A stretch of 64,000 nucleotides of DNA from Symbiodinium natans (Eukaryota; Sar; Dinophyceae; Suessiales; Symbiodiniaceae), in NCBI GenBank assembly GCA_905221605.1, contig CAJNDS010002401.1, positions 169,001 through 233,000 on the forward strand. The letters run 5' to 3'. The position numbers were made by a program, and so were the translations under genes. Below the pieces are notes generated by a model that worked only from the letters and a program-made list of their open reading frames with translations, made no database searches and was not told where the DNA came from. This document shows, in pieces, positions 22,492-35,134 of this stretch. Each line of letters begins with the position of its first letter. The stretch's first letter is position 1.

Positions 22492-25252
22492 CTGCGTGGT
22501 AGGTTTGGGGGTTAAAGGTGTAGAGTGTAGGGTTACCGAGAAACCATTGCAAACAAACCTAAACCCTAAACATAAACCCTAAACCCTACGTTGAATGTTG
22601 AAACTGCCATGTCCGAGCTGGGTTCACCGGAGACGCGGACGAGGGCAGGCCGGGCAAAGAGCCGCAGAAGCGATTGGGGTTTGGGGTTTAGGGTTTAGGG
22701 CTTCCAAAACCCAACTCGATCTAGCCATGTGCCTCCAAGTAGACCCCAAACAGGCCCTGAACCCTAAACCCAGCACTTTGAGTCATAGCGGGCTGGAAGC
22801 CAACAGGAAAGGAGATGTCACCAGGGGCTTCCATACGCTTTAGGATCTGGGCACACTGAGCCTTGATGCACCAGCCTGACCGGCCCGCAGACCCAGCAGT
22901 CGGAGAGTGGGGCTTGTTCAACATCAGGGCAAGATCAAACCCCCCGGTTTGGGGGCCGGGGGGGCTGCAGCATTAGCTGCTTTTTTCCCAAGACTTTGAG
23001 AGGGCTTCCGTGGTACTTTGGGACCCCCTGAGCATCTGGGTAAACGGATCGGGCTACTGTGCCTAAATGTCATGCCATGGATAAGGTGCAGTGGCCCGAG
23101 ACGGGGCCCGAGAACCCTGACATTGAACAAGGGCCCCCCTGAAAGTGAAAGGGATGGCTCCGGTTTCTCATTATTCTCAGCTACAGAAGGGGATCCTACC
23201 CCTCGCGGCCGGGTGCTTTTTCAGAAGTCGAGTCAAGCAGGGAATCCATGGTTTAGGGTGTAACAGGGGGGTGAGGGTTTGGGGTTTAGGGTTGAGGGTT
23301 CAGGATTCGATTCCTGTTGGGGGAATGTCACCTTTGGCCGTATCTGGGCGGCAGGTTGCCTGAACTTCGGCATCCCCAATGTGGGGCTCGTATCCGGGGC
23401 AGGAAGGTATGTTCTCCCTGAGCGAGCCGTGGATCGGTCAGAAACATGAGCAGCTACGGGGGTTTACGGTTTAGGGTTTAGAGTTTAGGGTTAGGGTTTA
23501 GGGTAACAGCTATATTGTCTTTTAGGGTTTGGTGTCTTAAGGCATTTTACGGTTCAAGGATGTTCAAGGTTTTAGGCAGTCTACGGTTTTTGGGTTCTGC
23601 ATGGTTTGTCTAGTCTTGACAAGTTTGTGCGTTAGGGCCAAATTGCAGTGAAAGGCTGGCACTTCTCAAAAAATGGGCCCAGCTAGGGCGAGAAAGGATT
23701 CTATGGCAAGCTCTAGACGGGCTTACGGCTTACGGTTCATTTGGGGAGTTCCCAAAAGAGGGCACCCCTAGAATACCACCGAAAGTACTAAAATCCTTAT
23801 GGAAGGAACCACCACCCCAACAAGGAGGGTAATACCCCATTTAAGGCTGACCTGCATGAACAAAAAACCCCAAACCCTTAAACTAGGGTTTAGGGTTTAG
23901 GGTGTAGGGTGTAGGGTTTAGGGTTCATATTTTGAGGGGCTTAACACAACCACGGCTCAGACATGGTGGAGGAGTTTACATCCTCCACATGTCACTTCAC
24001 GCGTGGGTGACGCAAAACCTGGGGTGGCCACGGGTGGGGTTGGGGTAGGGTTTAGGGTTTAGGGTTTAGGGTTTATTGTTTAGGGTTTAGGGTTTAGGGT
24101 TTAGGGTTTAGGGTTTAGGGTTTAGGGTTTAGGGTTTGGGGTTCTCCTTCGCCTTTAAAAACCGTCGGGTCGAGGCACTCAGTGGGAACTTGGAACGGCT
24201 CTGGCTTGGTTGCGGCTGGCTCCGGCTTGGGTTGCTGTGAGTAGTGCTGACCCTAAACCCTAAACCCTAAACCCTAAACCCTAAACCCTAAACCCTAAAC
24301 CCTAAACCCTAAACCCTAAACCCTAAACCCTAAACCCTAAACCCTTTGGGTGGGCATGTCTTCAAACAACTGCGCCCTAGCAGCGCGCGACCTTGCCGAG
24401 CGCACCCTACACCTAAACCCTTAAACCCTAAACCCTACATTATAAACCCGAAACCCTTCACCTTTGAACCCTAAACCCTTTCACCCTTAACCCAAAACCC
24501 CTAAACCCCTGAAAAGAAAACCGAGGACTCAGGCTGTGGACATGTGAAGTAGGGTTTATATTCCTGGTATCCCCAAAAGTTCACCCAGTATACACACTCA
24601 CCAATATGAAAATGGAACCTTATATACACTCACCAATAACAGTAATATAAACACTGTTTCATGTGGCTTGAAGAGCGCGGTCTGGAAGCGTAGACTTTGC
24701 GAGTACCCGCCCACTCTAAGGCCCCACAGCCCCTCGCAACAACTTTGAGCCAGGTCAAGTCTAGGGTTTAGGGTTTAGGGTTTCAGGTTTAGTGTTTTAG
24801 GTGCTTTTCGGGTCGAGGGTGCAGGGTGTAGGGTTGAGGGTGTAGGGTTGGGAGTTGAGGTTTGCAAAACCCTGAACCACGGTCCCGAACACCTCGCCAT
24901 ACTACTGCTCCCTCCCCCCACCCCCCCCCCCCTCCCCCCGGAAGTTCTGGAGGATCCTGGGGGTGTTTGGGTTTAGGGTTTAGGGTTTAGGGTTTAGGGT
25001 TTAGGGTTTAGGGTTTAGGGTTTAGGGTTTAGGGTTTAGGGTTTAGGGTTTAGGGTATAGGTTTTAGAAAATGTGGGGGCAAAAGCTTAACGGCCCTGTG
25101 GAACATTGCAGTTTTCCCCCCGGCCTGAGCAGTGGATCTCCTGGTCACGAGCTCGACGGCACTAGCGCCAGTACTGATCTTGCTTCCTCGCGGTGCTTGC
25201 AGCGCGGTGAGTACGGGATTCAGAGTTGGCTTAACTCTGACACTTGTACCTG

Positions 25253-25363
25253 GGGGGTTTACGAAAGTAGGGGACCTCTAACATAGACCCCCAAATAGTA
25301 GGATTCCCTTATTCATAATGAGGACCCCCCCCCAAGAGGTACCGCTTATTTCGGAAATCCCCA
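25253..25363. mobile_element. Short inverted-repeat element, family B
   Basis: GGGGTTTACGAAAGTAGGGG at the left and TTATTTCGGAAATCCCC at the right, with GACCCCCAAATAGTAGGATT inside, as in the 60-kb copy. Confidence 0.75.
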
Positions 25364-25736
25364 CATGATGTGGGCAGCTAACATGGCCAGTTCAAGATCC
25401 TATGCTGAACAACCCTTGTCATCAATGGGGCTTCTTAGTTATTAGGGAACCCTAGCCTCTAAACCCTAAACCATAACCCATAACCCAAGGAAAGTGAAAA
25501 GGGTAGAGTACCCCCCGGGGTTCTAGCTATGAGCCCGATAAGTCCTTGGAGCGTTCAGTTCACCACAACCCTTAACGGGGTTTGGGCGTCGCAGGGCATA
25601 GGCCCTAAACCCTAAGCCCTAAACCCTCAAATTCCCGAACTCCCTGAAGCTTGCCCAGCGAGCCCACGAACTCCTGCGAAAAGCCCCGAAGGTGCAAGGG
25701 TAGTGAGAAGTAGGACTACCCCAAGCGCGGATATAT

Positions 25737-25815
25737 TTGGGATCTTACCCCTTATACTAACAGTCCTTACTAGGGATTATAATAGAGACTGTTAGTATAA
25801 GGGGGAACATCCCAA
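25737..25815. mobile_element. Short inverted-repeat element, family A copy 3
   Basis: TTGGGATCTTACCCCTTATA to TATAAGGGGGAACATCCCAA, sharing ACTAACAGTCCTTA with its inverse. Confidence 0.78.
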
Positions 25816-27297
25816 GGTGACAGCTTTATGTGCGCGCCCTACTTAGAACTCCCTGTTTTCACGTCGACTCTCCAGGGGCTACTAGGATCATCGATACTTG
25901 TATCTAGAAGTATCAGTAGGGCAACTACAGCTTCAGCGGGATAATAACGATGCTGTTCTGATTGTTTACGGGTGGCGGGGGGCGCTGGGTGGGGGAGCAT
26001 TTTGGGTAGTTAAAGCTGGGGCGATAAGTAGGGCACGGGTATAAATTCAGGGACTAGTAGCCCCTACTTCTACAAAACCCTTAACCCTAAACCCTAAACC
26101 GAAAACCCTTCATTTTTGGGTTCAGGGTTTTTGGCTGTGAGGGTGTAGTGCAGGGTCCCGGGTAATTACTGGGGATTACTAAGGTTTAGGGTTTGCAGGC
26201 TTAGGATTGAGGGTTCTAAGAGGCATGAAATAAAGCCTGATCGAACCACCGAAGCCGTGCAGCGGAGTGTCGTGATATGAAGAATCTCATCCATGCTCTG
26301 CTTGACCTGAAGCAGGGCACCCTATTGAGGAAATAGTTTTGCTGGTATGACGGCTGCAACTGCAGTGATACTTACTCATGACCCTAAACCCTAAACCCTA
26401 AACCCTGTACAGATCGATGTGAGGGTTTTGAGGGGTGCATGACACACACCTGCGCCTGGAGGCCCATGGGTACTCTTAAACAGCATTGTCAGCACTAGTG
26501 CTTCGGGTGATTCGGGTTAGGGGTTTAGGGTTTAGGGTTTAGGGTTTAGGGTTTAGGGTTGAGGGTTTAGGGTTTAGGGCTTCGGGTGTCTTACCATGCT
26601 AAAACGTCCCGGGAGGGCTTTTTGTGAGGTTACGGGGCGCTGGCACCCAAGCGTGACGTTGCAGGTCTGAATTGGGGTCTTGGCTTGTGATAGGGGGGCT
26701 CCGATCTTTGGGGGGCCCTTTCTGATAAGGAACAGCATTTTGGGTTGAGGCAATTCCCTCATAGGTTTAGCACCTCCCCAAATACTACGTCTTGCACCTT
26801 CACCCCTGCAAACCTAGCTCCAAGAAGAACTGGGGACTTCCACGGATGAGAGACCCTGTATAAACCCTGAACCCTAAACCCGAAACCCCACACCCGAGCT
26901 ACGGCACGCGTTGCGAAACTGCCACTGCCTCAGGGTAGTCCTTCCAGTACCTTGCATAGTCATGGGGTTGAGGGTGTAGGGTTTTGGGTTTAGGGTTTGG
27001 GGGCTTGTTTTAGGGCTTTTGGCTTGGGGTTTGGAGCTTGTTCAAGGTGGGCAAGGAATGAAACACAAAACTAAGGCCAATGAATGGGACACCCTAAGTC
27101 CCAAGTCCTGGGAAAAAACAACAAGTCCTAAACCCTCGCAGCCCTAGATTCCCAAATCGCCCTGAACCCTCAAACCCTAAACCCTAAACCCTAAACCCGA
27201 AGCCCTAAACCCTAAACCCTAAACCCTAAACCCTAAACCCTAAACCCTAAACCCTAAACCCTAAACCCCCCAAAAGGGCGCAAGCCCTAAACACAGC

Positions 27298-27349
27298 CCC
27301 AAGGGTGCTTGATCTGCGTCGCCGTCATGTGGCTTCGGCCGATCTGAAC
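27298..27349 (-). CDS. Candidate internal exon, unknown protein
   Basis: The frame VQIGRSHMTATQIKHPW follows a CTGGAG acceptor and ends at a GC donor. It is bracketed by CCCTAAA (low side) and TTTAGGG (high side), the arrangement seen around RPL9 and protease exons. No domain is recognised. Confidence 0.4.
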
Positions 27350-28531
27350 CTCCAGGATGTAGGGTTTAGGGTTTAGGGTTTGGGGTTTAGTGTTCAGGGT
27401 TTAGGGTTTAGGGTTTGGGGTTTAGGGTTCAGGGTTTAGGGTTTGGGGTTTAGGGTTTAGGGTTTGGGGTTTAGGGGTGTTTCAGGTTTAGGTCTTTGCA
27501 AGGTGGTTCTAGGGTGGCTGCAGGGTTCTCGAATCTTTGCAAGATTTGTTCCAAGGTCTTGTGGACTTTTTAGTTATTCCTTCGGGTTCTGCACCCGCCG
27601 GAGCGCTTGGGTGGTCGAGAGTGTGTTTAGGGTTCTGAGGCAGAGGTTCGGGAAGTTCTGCATGTATACCGAAGCCCATACTTGGAGGCTCATGGGTACT
27701 GTAGTCAGCCATACGTTATGGCTATAAGGAAAGTTGCCTTACTCCCGAAACCCTGAACCCTAAACCCCACAGCACCGGTTATAAAGTTGTCGCCCGAAAC
27801 CCTGAACCCCCACAAAGCACCGGTCACGACTCAGACAAGGGCGCCGCCCACCCAACCCTGCCTAGCCTAGCCTTCGGACCATCAGAACATCTGAAAAGAC
27901 ACCTGCAACTAATCTCCAAAGACTGCGAATCAGGCTCTTATGCGCTCCAAAACGTTTAAACCCGAGTTCCCTCATCACATCTCCTAAACCTGAGCCCCAA
28001 GCCCAAGGCATTCCCCAGGTCAGGAGGCCGAGTGACAAACACATGACACGCTTAGGGCTTCGGAGCTCAGCCCTAAGGTTAGGGTTTAGGGTTTAGGGTT
28101 TAGGGTTTAGGGTTTAGGGTTTAGGGTTTAGGGTTTAGGGTTTAGGGTTTAGGGTTTAGGGTTTAGGGTTTGGGGGTTTGGGGGTTTGGGGGTTTGGGGT
28201 TTTCGGGTTTCGGGTTTAGGGTTCCCTAAACCCTCTACACCCTAAAACCCGAAACCTCATGCAGAGGGTTGCGGGCTTGAGGCCCTGAACGGGAAGTCCT
28301 TGATTTTTCTCGGTTGCTCGTTAACCTCACAAAGGCCGGCCAAACCCCTCTAAACCCTACAAAAATGAAGATCCTACCTTCTACAACGTACACATACTTC
28401 CTTAAATTCCAAAGCCCTAAAACAAGGACCCCTGGCGTCTGTATTGGGCGCCTACATTCCCCTGAAATCCCCACAACTTCCTAAGTTGCTGAGTTCATAG
28501 CCCCCCCCCAACAAGTGTCGTACTCATTCAG

Positions 28532-28628
28532 CTCCCCCTTACACTATCAGTCCTTTCTGGGTATTGTAGTACCCCCCCCTCATGATAATCCCGATTAGGG
28601 ATGGTTAGTTTATGGGGGAACATCCCAA
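28532..28628. mobile_element. Short inverted-repeat element, family A copy 4
   Basis: CTCCCCCTTACACTATCAGT at the left; ATGGGGGAACATCCCAA at the right. Confidence 0.72.
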
Positions 28629-28732
28629 CCCGAGACCCTAAACCCTAAGCCCTAAACCCTAACCCCCCAACCCGTAAAAAAAACAGCCCTCAGGCCCGCA
28701 ACCCTAAACCCAGCTACTCAGAAGATGCCGGC

Positions 28733-28781
28733 CGTCTGCCAGTCGAGGGCTTCTATCAGGCCCAGCTCCAGCATGAGGGGC
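28733..28781 (-). CDS. Candidate internal exon, unknown protein
   Basis: A CCCCAG acceptor leads to PLMLELGLIEALDWQT with a GC donor; the frame stays open for four more codons (AGIF) before TGA. The hydrophobic/acidic pattern looks like a helix of a folded protein. Its gene is unknown; it could belong with the island at 27298. Confidence 0.4.
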
Positions 28782-29540
28782 CTGGGGCGTGCTTGCAAGG
28801 TTGAGAATTTAGGGGCTTCTAAGCCACAAAACCCTAGACCCTAAACCCTATACCCTAAACCCTAAACCTCAGGGTTTCGGGGCACCTCTGGCCCACCCCA
28901 GGAACCTACCCCCGCCCCCCCCACCCTCAAGCTCCCCCTGCCCACCCCCCCCCCCCCAATGAGCCTTTTGGCCCTCATGCGGAGTTACTTGAGGTCACCC
29001 TAAACCCTAAACCCTAAACCCTAAACCCTAAACCTAAACCCTAAACCCTAAACCCCAAACCCCAATGGAGAGGTTTCGGGTGCCGCGTACACTCTAGGGT
29101 TTAGGATTTAGGGTTTTGGGCTTAGGCAAAAAGGGCTTAGGGGTTTAGGGGCACACAAAGGAACAGACAGGTTTGCCTTGACTCTTGAAGCCTACTTCCT
29201 TGAAAGCTCATGGGGTTTAGGGTTTAGGATTTAGGCTTTAAGGGGGGGGGGGGGGGGGGGGGGGGTAGTCAAAAGTAGGAGCTCCAAGTAGGGCTATCAT
29301 TAGCTATAGCAGCATTTACCCTGCTTAGATAACCCCCTCGGACATCTCAAACGTGATGCCTCATGGCTCATTGAGGATCCTGAGATCTGCAAGTCGAAGG
29401 TTCAAGGATTTCGGCTTATACCCACTCTCAACCCTACACTATCTTCACCCTCTCCACACCCTAAACCCTAAACTCTAAACCCTAAACTATCTTCAACCTC
29501 TCCAAGAACCAAAAAAACTGTGGCTAATGCCTGCTGCAGA

Positions 29541-29615
29541 CGTCGGAGCAAGGAGGCATTCGGGGCTCTGGGTTCTGAACGGGACGCTCCAGACAGGGAC
29601 TGTGACTCTCTGTGC
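29541..29615 (-). CDS. Weak candidate exon beside the satellite
   Basis: The minus frame RVTVPVWSVPFRTQSPECLL is open between a CCCTAAA run (about 29460) and a TTTAGGG run (about 29639). The acceptor is one of several nearby AGs, so the edges are approximate. Confidence 0.22.
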
Positions 29616-29675
29616 TGAATCTTTGGAAAGCTTATCGGGTTTAGGGTTTAGGGTTTAGGGTTTAGGGTTTAGCGG

Positions 29676-32600
29676 CAAGCATGACACAAGCCTTCAAGCA
29701 AGGTCCGAGCGAAAGAGGCCGATCCATCTTGATGCATTCATGGTTTGCCCTGCCACTGGCAGCGTGGAACAGGGCCTAGAATATGGATGCAGCGACCAGG
29801 CAAGGAGCAGAACTCGACTTGTCCGTCGTCTGTTTAGGACGCCACCGCTGAGGACATACACCATGAAGTCAAGGTGCCCTACACGCTGTGGGCTGCTGAG
29901 AATACACAGACGTGCGTCCAGAACAAAGCATGCACAATACAAGCCTTCCCACAAGGTCCGAGCGAAAGATGCCGATCCATCTTGATGCATTCATGGTTTG
30001 CCCTGCCACTGGCGGCGTGGAACAGGGCCTAGAATATGGATGCAGCGACCAGGCAAGGAGCAGAACTCGACTTGTCCGTCGTCTGTTTAGGACGCCACCG
30101 CTGAGGACATACACCATGAAGTCAAGGTGCCCTACACGCTGTGGGCTGCTGAGAATACACAGCCGTGCGTCCAGAACAAAGCATGCACAATACAAGCCTT
30201 CCCACAAGGTCCGAGCGAAAGAGGCCGATCCATCTTGATGCATTCATGGTTTGCCCTGCCACTGGCGGCGTGGAACAGGGCCTAGAATATGGATGCAGCG
30301 ACCAGGCAAGGAGCAAAACTCGACTTGTCCGTCGTCTGTTTAGGACGCCACCGCTGAGGACATACACCACGAAATCAAGGTGCCCTGCACGCGGTGGGCT
30401 GCTGAGAATACACAGCCCTGCGTCCAGAACAAAGCATGCATAACACAAGCCTTCAAACAAATTCCGAGCGAAAGAGGCCGATCCATCTTGATGCATTCAT
30501 GGTTTGCCCTGCCACTGGCGGCGTGGAACAGGGCCTAGAATATGGATGCAGCGACCAGGCAAGGAGCAGAACTCGACTTGTCCGTCGTCTGTTTAGGACG
30601 CCACCGCTGAGGACATACACCATGAAGTCAAGGTGCCCTGCACGCTGTGGGCTGCTGAGAATACACAGACATGCGTCCAGAACAAATCATGCATAACACA
30701 AGCCTTCAAACAAGGTCCGAGCGAAAGAGGCCGATCCATCTTGATGCATTCATGGTTTGCCCTGCCACTGGCGGCGTGGAACAGGGCCTAGAATATGGAT
30801 GCAGCGACCAGGCAAGGAGCAGAACTCGACTTGTCCGTCGTCTGTTTAGGACGCCACCGCTGAGGATGTACACCATGAAGTCAAGGTGCCCTACACGCTG
30901 TGGGCTGCTGAGAATACACAGCCATGCGTCCAGAACAACGCATGCACAACACAAGCCTTCAAACAAGGCCCGAGCGAAAGAGGCCGATCCATTTTGATGC
31001 ATTCATGGTTTGCCCTGCCACTGGCGGCGTGGAACAGGGCCTAGAATATGGATGCAGCGACTAGGAAAGGAGCAGAACTCGACTTGTCCGTCGTCTGTTT
31101 AGGACGCCACCGCTGAGGACATACACCATGAAGTCAAGGTGCCCTGCTCGCGGTGGGCTGCTGAGAATACACAGCCATGCGTCCAGAACAAAGCATGCAT
31201 AACACAAGCCTTCAAACAAGGTCCGAGCGAAAGAGGCCGATCCATCTTGATGCATTCATGGTTTGCCCTGCCACTGGCGGCGTGGAACAGGGCCTAGAAT
31301 ATGGATGCAGCGACCAGGCAAGGAGCAGAACTCGACTTGTCCGTCGTCTGTTTAGGACGCCACCGCTGAGGACGTACACCATGAAGTCAAGGTGCCCTGC
31401 TCGCGGTGGGCTGCTGAGAATACACAGCCATGCGCCCAGATCAAAGCATGCATAACACAAGCCTTCAAACAAGGTCCGAGCGAAAGAGGCCGATCCATCT
31501 TGATGCATCCATGGTTTGCCCTGCCACTTGTGGCGTGGAACAGGGCCTAGAATATGGATGCAGCGACCAGGCAAGGAGCAGAACTCGACTTGTCCGTCGT
31601 CTGTTTAGGACGCCACCGCTGAGGACGTACACCATGAAGTCAAGGTGCCCTGCTCGCGGTGGGCTGCTGAGAATACACAGCCATGCGTCCAGAACAAAGC
31701 ATGCATAACACAAGCCTTCAAACAAGGTCCGAGCGAAAGAGGCCGATCCATCTTGATGCATTCATGGTTTGCCCTGCCACTGGCGGCGTGGAACAGGGCC
31801 TAGAATATGGATGCAGCGACTAGGAAAGGAGCAGAACTCGACTTGTCCGTCGTCTGTTTAGGACGCCACCGCTGAGGACATACACCATGAAGTCAAGGTG
31901 CCCTGCTCGCGGTGGGCTGCTGAGAATACACAGCCATGCGTCCAGAACAAAGCATGCATAACACAAGCCTTCAAACAAGGTCCGAGCGAAAGAGGCCGAT
32001 CCATCTTGATGCATTCATGGTTTGCCCTGCCACTGGCGGCGTGGAACAGGGCCTAGAATATGGATGCAGCGACCAGGCAAGGAGCAGAACTCGACTTGTC
32101 CGTCGTCTGTTTAGGACGCCACCGCTGAGGACGTACACCATGAAGTCAAGGTGCCCTGCTCGCGGTGGGCTGCTGAGAATACACAGCCATGCGTCCAGAA
32201 CAAATCATGCATAACACAAGCCTTCAAACAAGGTCCGACGAAAGAGGCCGATCCATCTTGATGCATTCATGGTTTGCCCTGCCACTGGCGGCGTGGAACA
32301 GGGCCTAAAATATGGATGCAGCGACCAGGCAAGGAGCAGGACTCGACTTGTCCGTCGTCTGTTTAGGACGCCACCGCTGAGGATGTACACCATGAAGTCA
32401 AGGTGCCCTGCTCGCGGTGGGCTGCTGAGAATACACAGCCATGCGTCCAGATCAAAGCACGCATACACAAGCCTTCAAACAAGGTCCGAGCGAAAGAGGC
32501 CGATCCATCCTGATGCATTCATGGTTTGCCCTGCCACTGGCGGCGTGGAACAGGGCCTAAATATGGATGCAGCGACCAGGCAAGGAGCAGAACTCGACTT

Positions 32601-34010
32601 GTCCGTCGTCTGTTTAGGACGCCACCGCTGAGGACATACACCATGAAGTCAAGGTGCCCTGCTCGCGGTGGGCTGCTGAGAATACACAGCCATGCGCCCA
32701 GATCAAAGCATGCATAACACAAGCCTTCAAACAAGGTCCGAGCGAAAGAGGCCGATCCATCTTGATGCATTCATGGTTTGCCCTGCCACTGGCGGCGTGG
32801 AACAGGGCCTAGAATATGGATGCAGCGACCAGGCAAGGAGCAGGACTCGACTTGTCCGTCGTCTGTTTAGGACGCCACCGCTGAGGACGTACACCATGAA
32901 GTCAAGGTGCCCTGCTCGCGGTGGGCTGCTGAGAATACACAGCCATGCGCCCAGATCAAAGCATGCACAACACAAGCCTTCAAACAAGGTCCGAGCGAAA
33001 GAGGCCGATCCATCTTGATGCATCCATGGTTTGCCCTGCCACTGGCGGCGTGGAACAGGGCCTAGAATATGGATGCAGCGACCAGGCAAGGAGCAGGACT
33101 CGACTTGTCCGTCGTCTGTTTAGGACGCCACCGCTGAGGACATACACCATGAAGTCAAGGTGCCCTGCTCGCGGTGGGCTGCTGAGAATACACAGCCATG
33201 CGCCCAGATCAAAGCATGCACAACACAAGCCTTCAAACAAGGTCCGAGCGAAAGAGGCCGATCCATCTTGATGCATCCATGGTTTGCCCTGCCACTGGCG
33301 GCGTGGAACAGGGCCTAGAATATGGATGCAGCGACCAGGCAAGGAGCAGGACTCGACTTGTCCGTCGTCTGTTTAGGACACCACCGCTGAGGACATACAC
33401 CATGAAGTCAAGGTGCCCTGCTCGCGGTGGGCTGCTGAGAATACACAGCCATGCGCCCAGATCAAAGCATGCATAACACAAGCCTTCAAACAAGGTCCGA
33501 GCGAAAGAGGCCGATCCATCTTGATGCATCCATGGTTTGCCCTGCCACTGGCGGCGTGGAACAGGGCCTAGAATATGGATGCAGCGACCAGGCAAGGAGC
33601 AGGACTCGACTTGTCCGTCGTCTGTTTAGGACGCCACCGCTGAGGACGTACACCATGAAGTCAAGGTGCCCTGCTCGCGGTGGGCTGCTGAGAATACACA
33701 GCCATGCGCCCAGATCAAAGCATGCACAACACAAGCCTTCAAACAAGGTCCGAGCGAAAGAGGCCGATCCATCTTGATGCATCCATGGTTTGCCCTGCCA
33801 CTGGCGGCGTGGAACAGGGCCTAGAATATGGATGCAGCGACCAGGCAAGGAGCAGGACTCGACTTGTCCGTCGTCTGTTTAGGACACCACCGCTGAGGAC
33901 ATACACCATGAAGTCAAGGTGCCCTGCTCGCGGTGGGCTGCTGAGAATACACAGCCATGCGTCCAGATCAAAGCATGCACAACACAAGCCTTCAAGCAAG
34001 GTGCAACACA
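29676..34010. repeat. Tandem satellite, 253-bp unit, about 17 copies
   Basis: Near-identical 253-bp units run head to tail from AAGCATGACACAAGCC to a partial copy ending TTCAAGCAAGGT. Because 253 is not a multiple of three, open frames shift each unit and are by-products. Unit variants show block duplication: a TAGGAAAGG variant recurs 759 bp apart (31055 and 31815) and a GGACACCACC variant 506 bp apart (33376 and 33882). Two neighbouring units near 32.2-32.5 kb carry small deletions. The array contains no telomere-like heptamers. Confidence 0.95.
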
Positions 34011-34266
34011 TGAAGCCGCTGCGGCCCTTAGTCCTAGTTGCACGACTGCAAGCTAGAGGGATTTACGCTCGCTCTGAAGGGACCCCGAAGCCTCGTCGGC
34101 TTTGCTGTGGGCTGATCAGAGACTAATCCGTTTCCCTGCAGGGCCGTTGCTGAACCCTAAACCCTAAACCCTAAACCCTAAATCCTAGACCCTAAACCCT
34201 AAACCCTATAGACCCTAACCCCTAAACCCTAAACCCTGAAGCCCCAAAACTTAAGCCGATTGGAGC

Positions 34267-34331
34267 CCGGCCCCTCCACTTTCACCAGGATCTCTTCGAT
34301 GGCTAAGATGTAGCGCCTCAGTGCCGTAGGG
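34267..34331 (-). CDS. Candidate internal exon, helical segment
   Basis: A GCGCAG acceptor is followed by PTALRRYILAIEEILVKVEG and a GC donor. The composition is that of an amphipathic helix. CCCTAAA repeats lie below and TTTAGGG above. It could share a gene with the islands at 34570, 35097 and 36216. No family is recognised. Confidence 0.45.
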
Positions 34332-34569
34332 CTGCGCAGGCTAAGGGTCTTCTGCGTTTTGAAGATCCTACACCCCAAGCCTTACAAGTGGGTTTAGGGT
34401 TTAGGGTTTGGGGTTTAGGGTTTAGGGTTTAGGGTTTAGGGTTTAGGGTTTAGGGAATCTCAAAGTCCCTAAGACCAAACGCCCTCTTAAACCCAAGCCC
34501 TTAGCCCGTAGCCCTAAACCCGAATGAAACCCTATGATAAACCTTCTGGGATTCCCAAAGCCCAAAAGC

Positions 34570-34613
34570 TCGCACACCGATGGATCAGGTTGCCATTCAG
34601 CCCCCTCGCCAGG
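34570..34613 (-). CDS. Candidate internal exon, unknown protein
   Basis: The frame ALARGLNGNLIHRCASFW follows an AG embedded in a telomere-like unit and is flanked by CCCTAAA-type and TTTAGGG-type repeats in exon orientation. The edges are approximate. Confidence 0.33.
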
Positions 34614-35096
34614 GCTTAGGGTTTAGGGTTTAGGTTTAGGGCTTAGGGCTTCGGTGCTTCGGGTCAGGCTTTCAGCCTTTGAGGGGGCTATGGAGTTTTG
34701 TGGTTCAAGGAACCATGCTCACCAGATACGGTCTTCTTGGCTAGAGAGCTGCCGGGTCTACGCTGACCCCCTGAAAGCCTAAACCCTAAACCCTAAACCC
34801 AAATTTAGAGTTCAGTGCTTCGGCTGGCGCATGATTTCTAGAGGTGCAATGGGGTGCAGGCATAGGGGGGGGGTGCAATCTTGGCACACTTAAAGGTTCA
34901 TGGGTACCTACAAGGTGTCGGGTTTGGGGCTTAGGGGTTGAGGTTTCGGGTTTGGGATTTAGGGTTGAATTTGAGCCATGGGCGGCGGCACTTCTTCGGA
35001 GAGGTGGAGGATCCAACAGTGTATGCAGATTTTCCACTAAGCACAACGACTCCCAAAACCGTAAGAGTCCTAAACCCGAAATCCGAAACCCTGAGC

Positions 35097-35134
35097 CCCT
35101 GTGCAACTCTTGCCAGGGCCCCGAGCATCATGTC
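35097..35134 (-). CDS. Candidate internal micro-exon
   Basis: ATCCGAG acceptor, frame DMMLGALARVAQG, GC donor. It is short but has clean signals and flanking repeats in exon orientation. It may join the neighbouring minus islands. Confidence 0.33.

Larger units (their letters stand above)
22500..27290. other. Repeat-rich stretch with only weak exon-like islands
   Basis: Long TTTAGGG/CCCTAAA arrays and copies of families A and B. Weak minus islands: 22811-22910 (GWCIKAQCAQILKRM), 24140-24250 (QPKPEPAATKPEPFQVPTEC), 26235-26325 (ALLQVKQSMDEILHITTL) and 26929-26950 (YWKDYPE). The 24140 and 26235 islands have the repeat orientation of intron interiors, so they are doubtful. Confidence 0.5.

Noticed and set aside
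24140-24250. Minus frame QHYSQQPKPEPAATKPEP as an exon
   Set aside because: Low complexity, and its flanking repeats have the intron-interior orientation (TTTAGGG before, CCCTAAA after on plus).
29676-34010. CRISPR-like regular repeats
   Set aside because: Units are contiguous with no unique spacers and the context is eukaryotic.
29694-34126. Dozens of overlapping 80-140 codon frames (MHQDGSASFAR..., MRPDQSMHNTS...)
   Set aside because: They are produced by the 253-bp satellite read in every register; the unit length shifts frame each copy and both strands are open.
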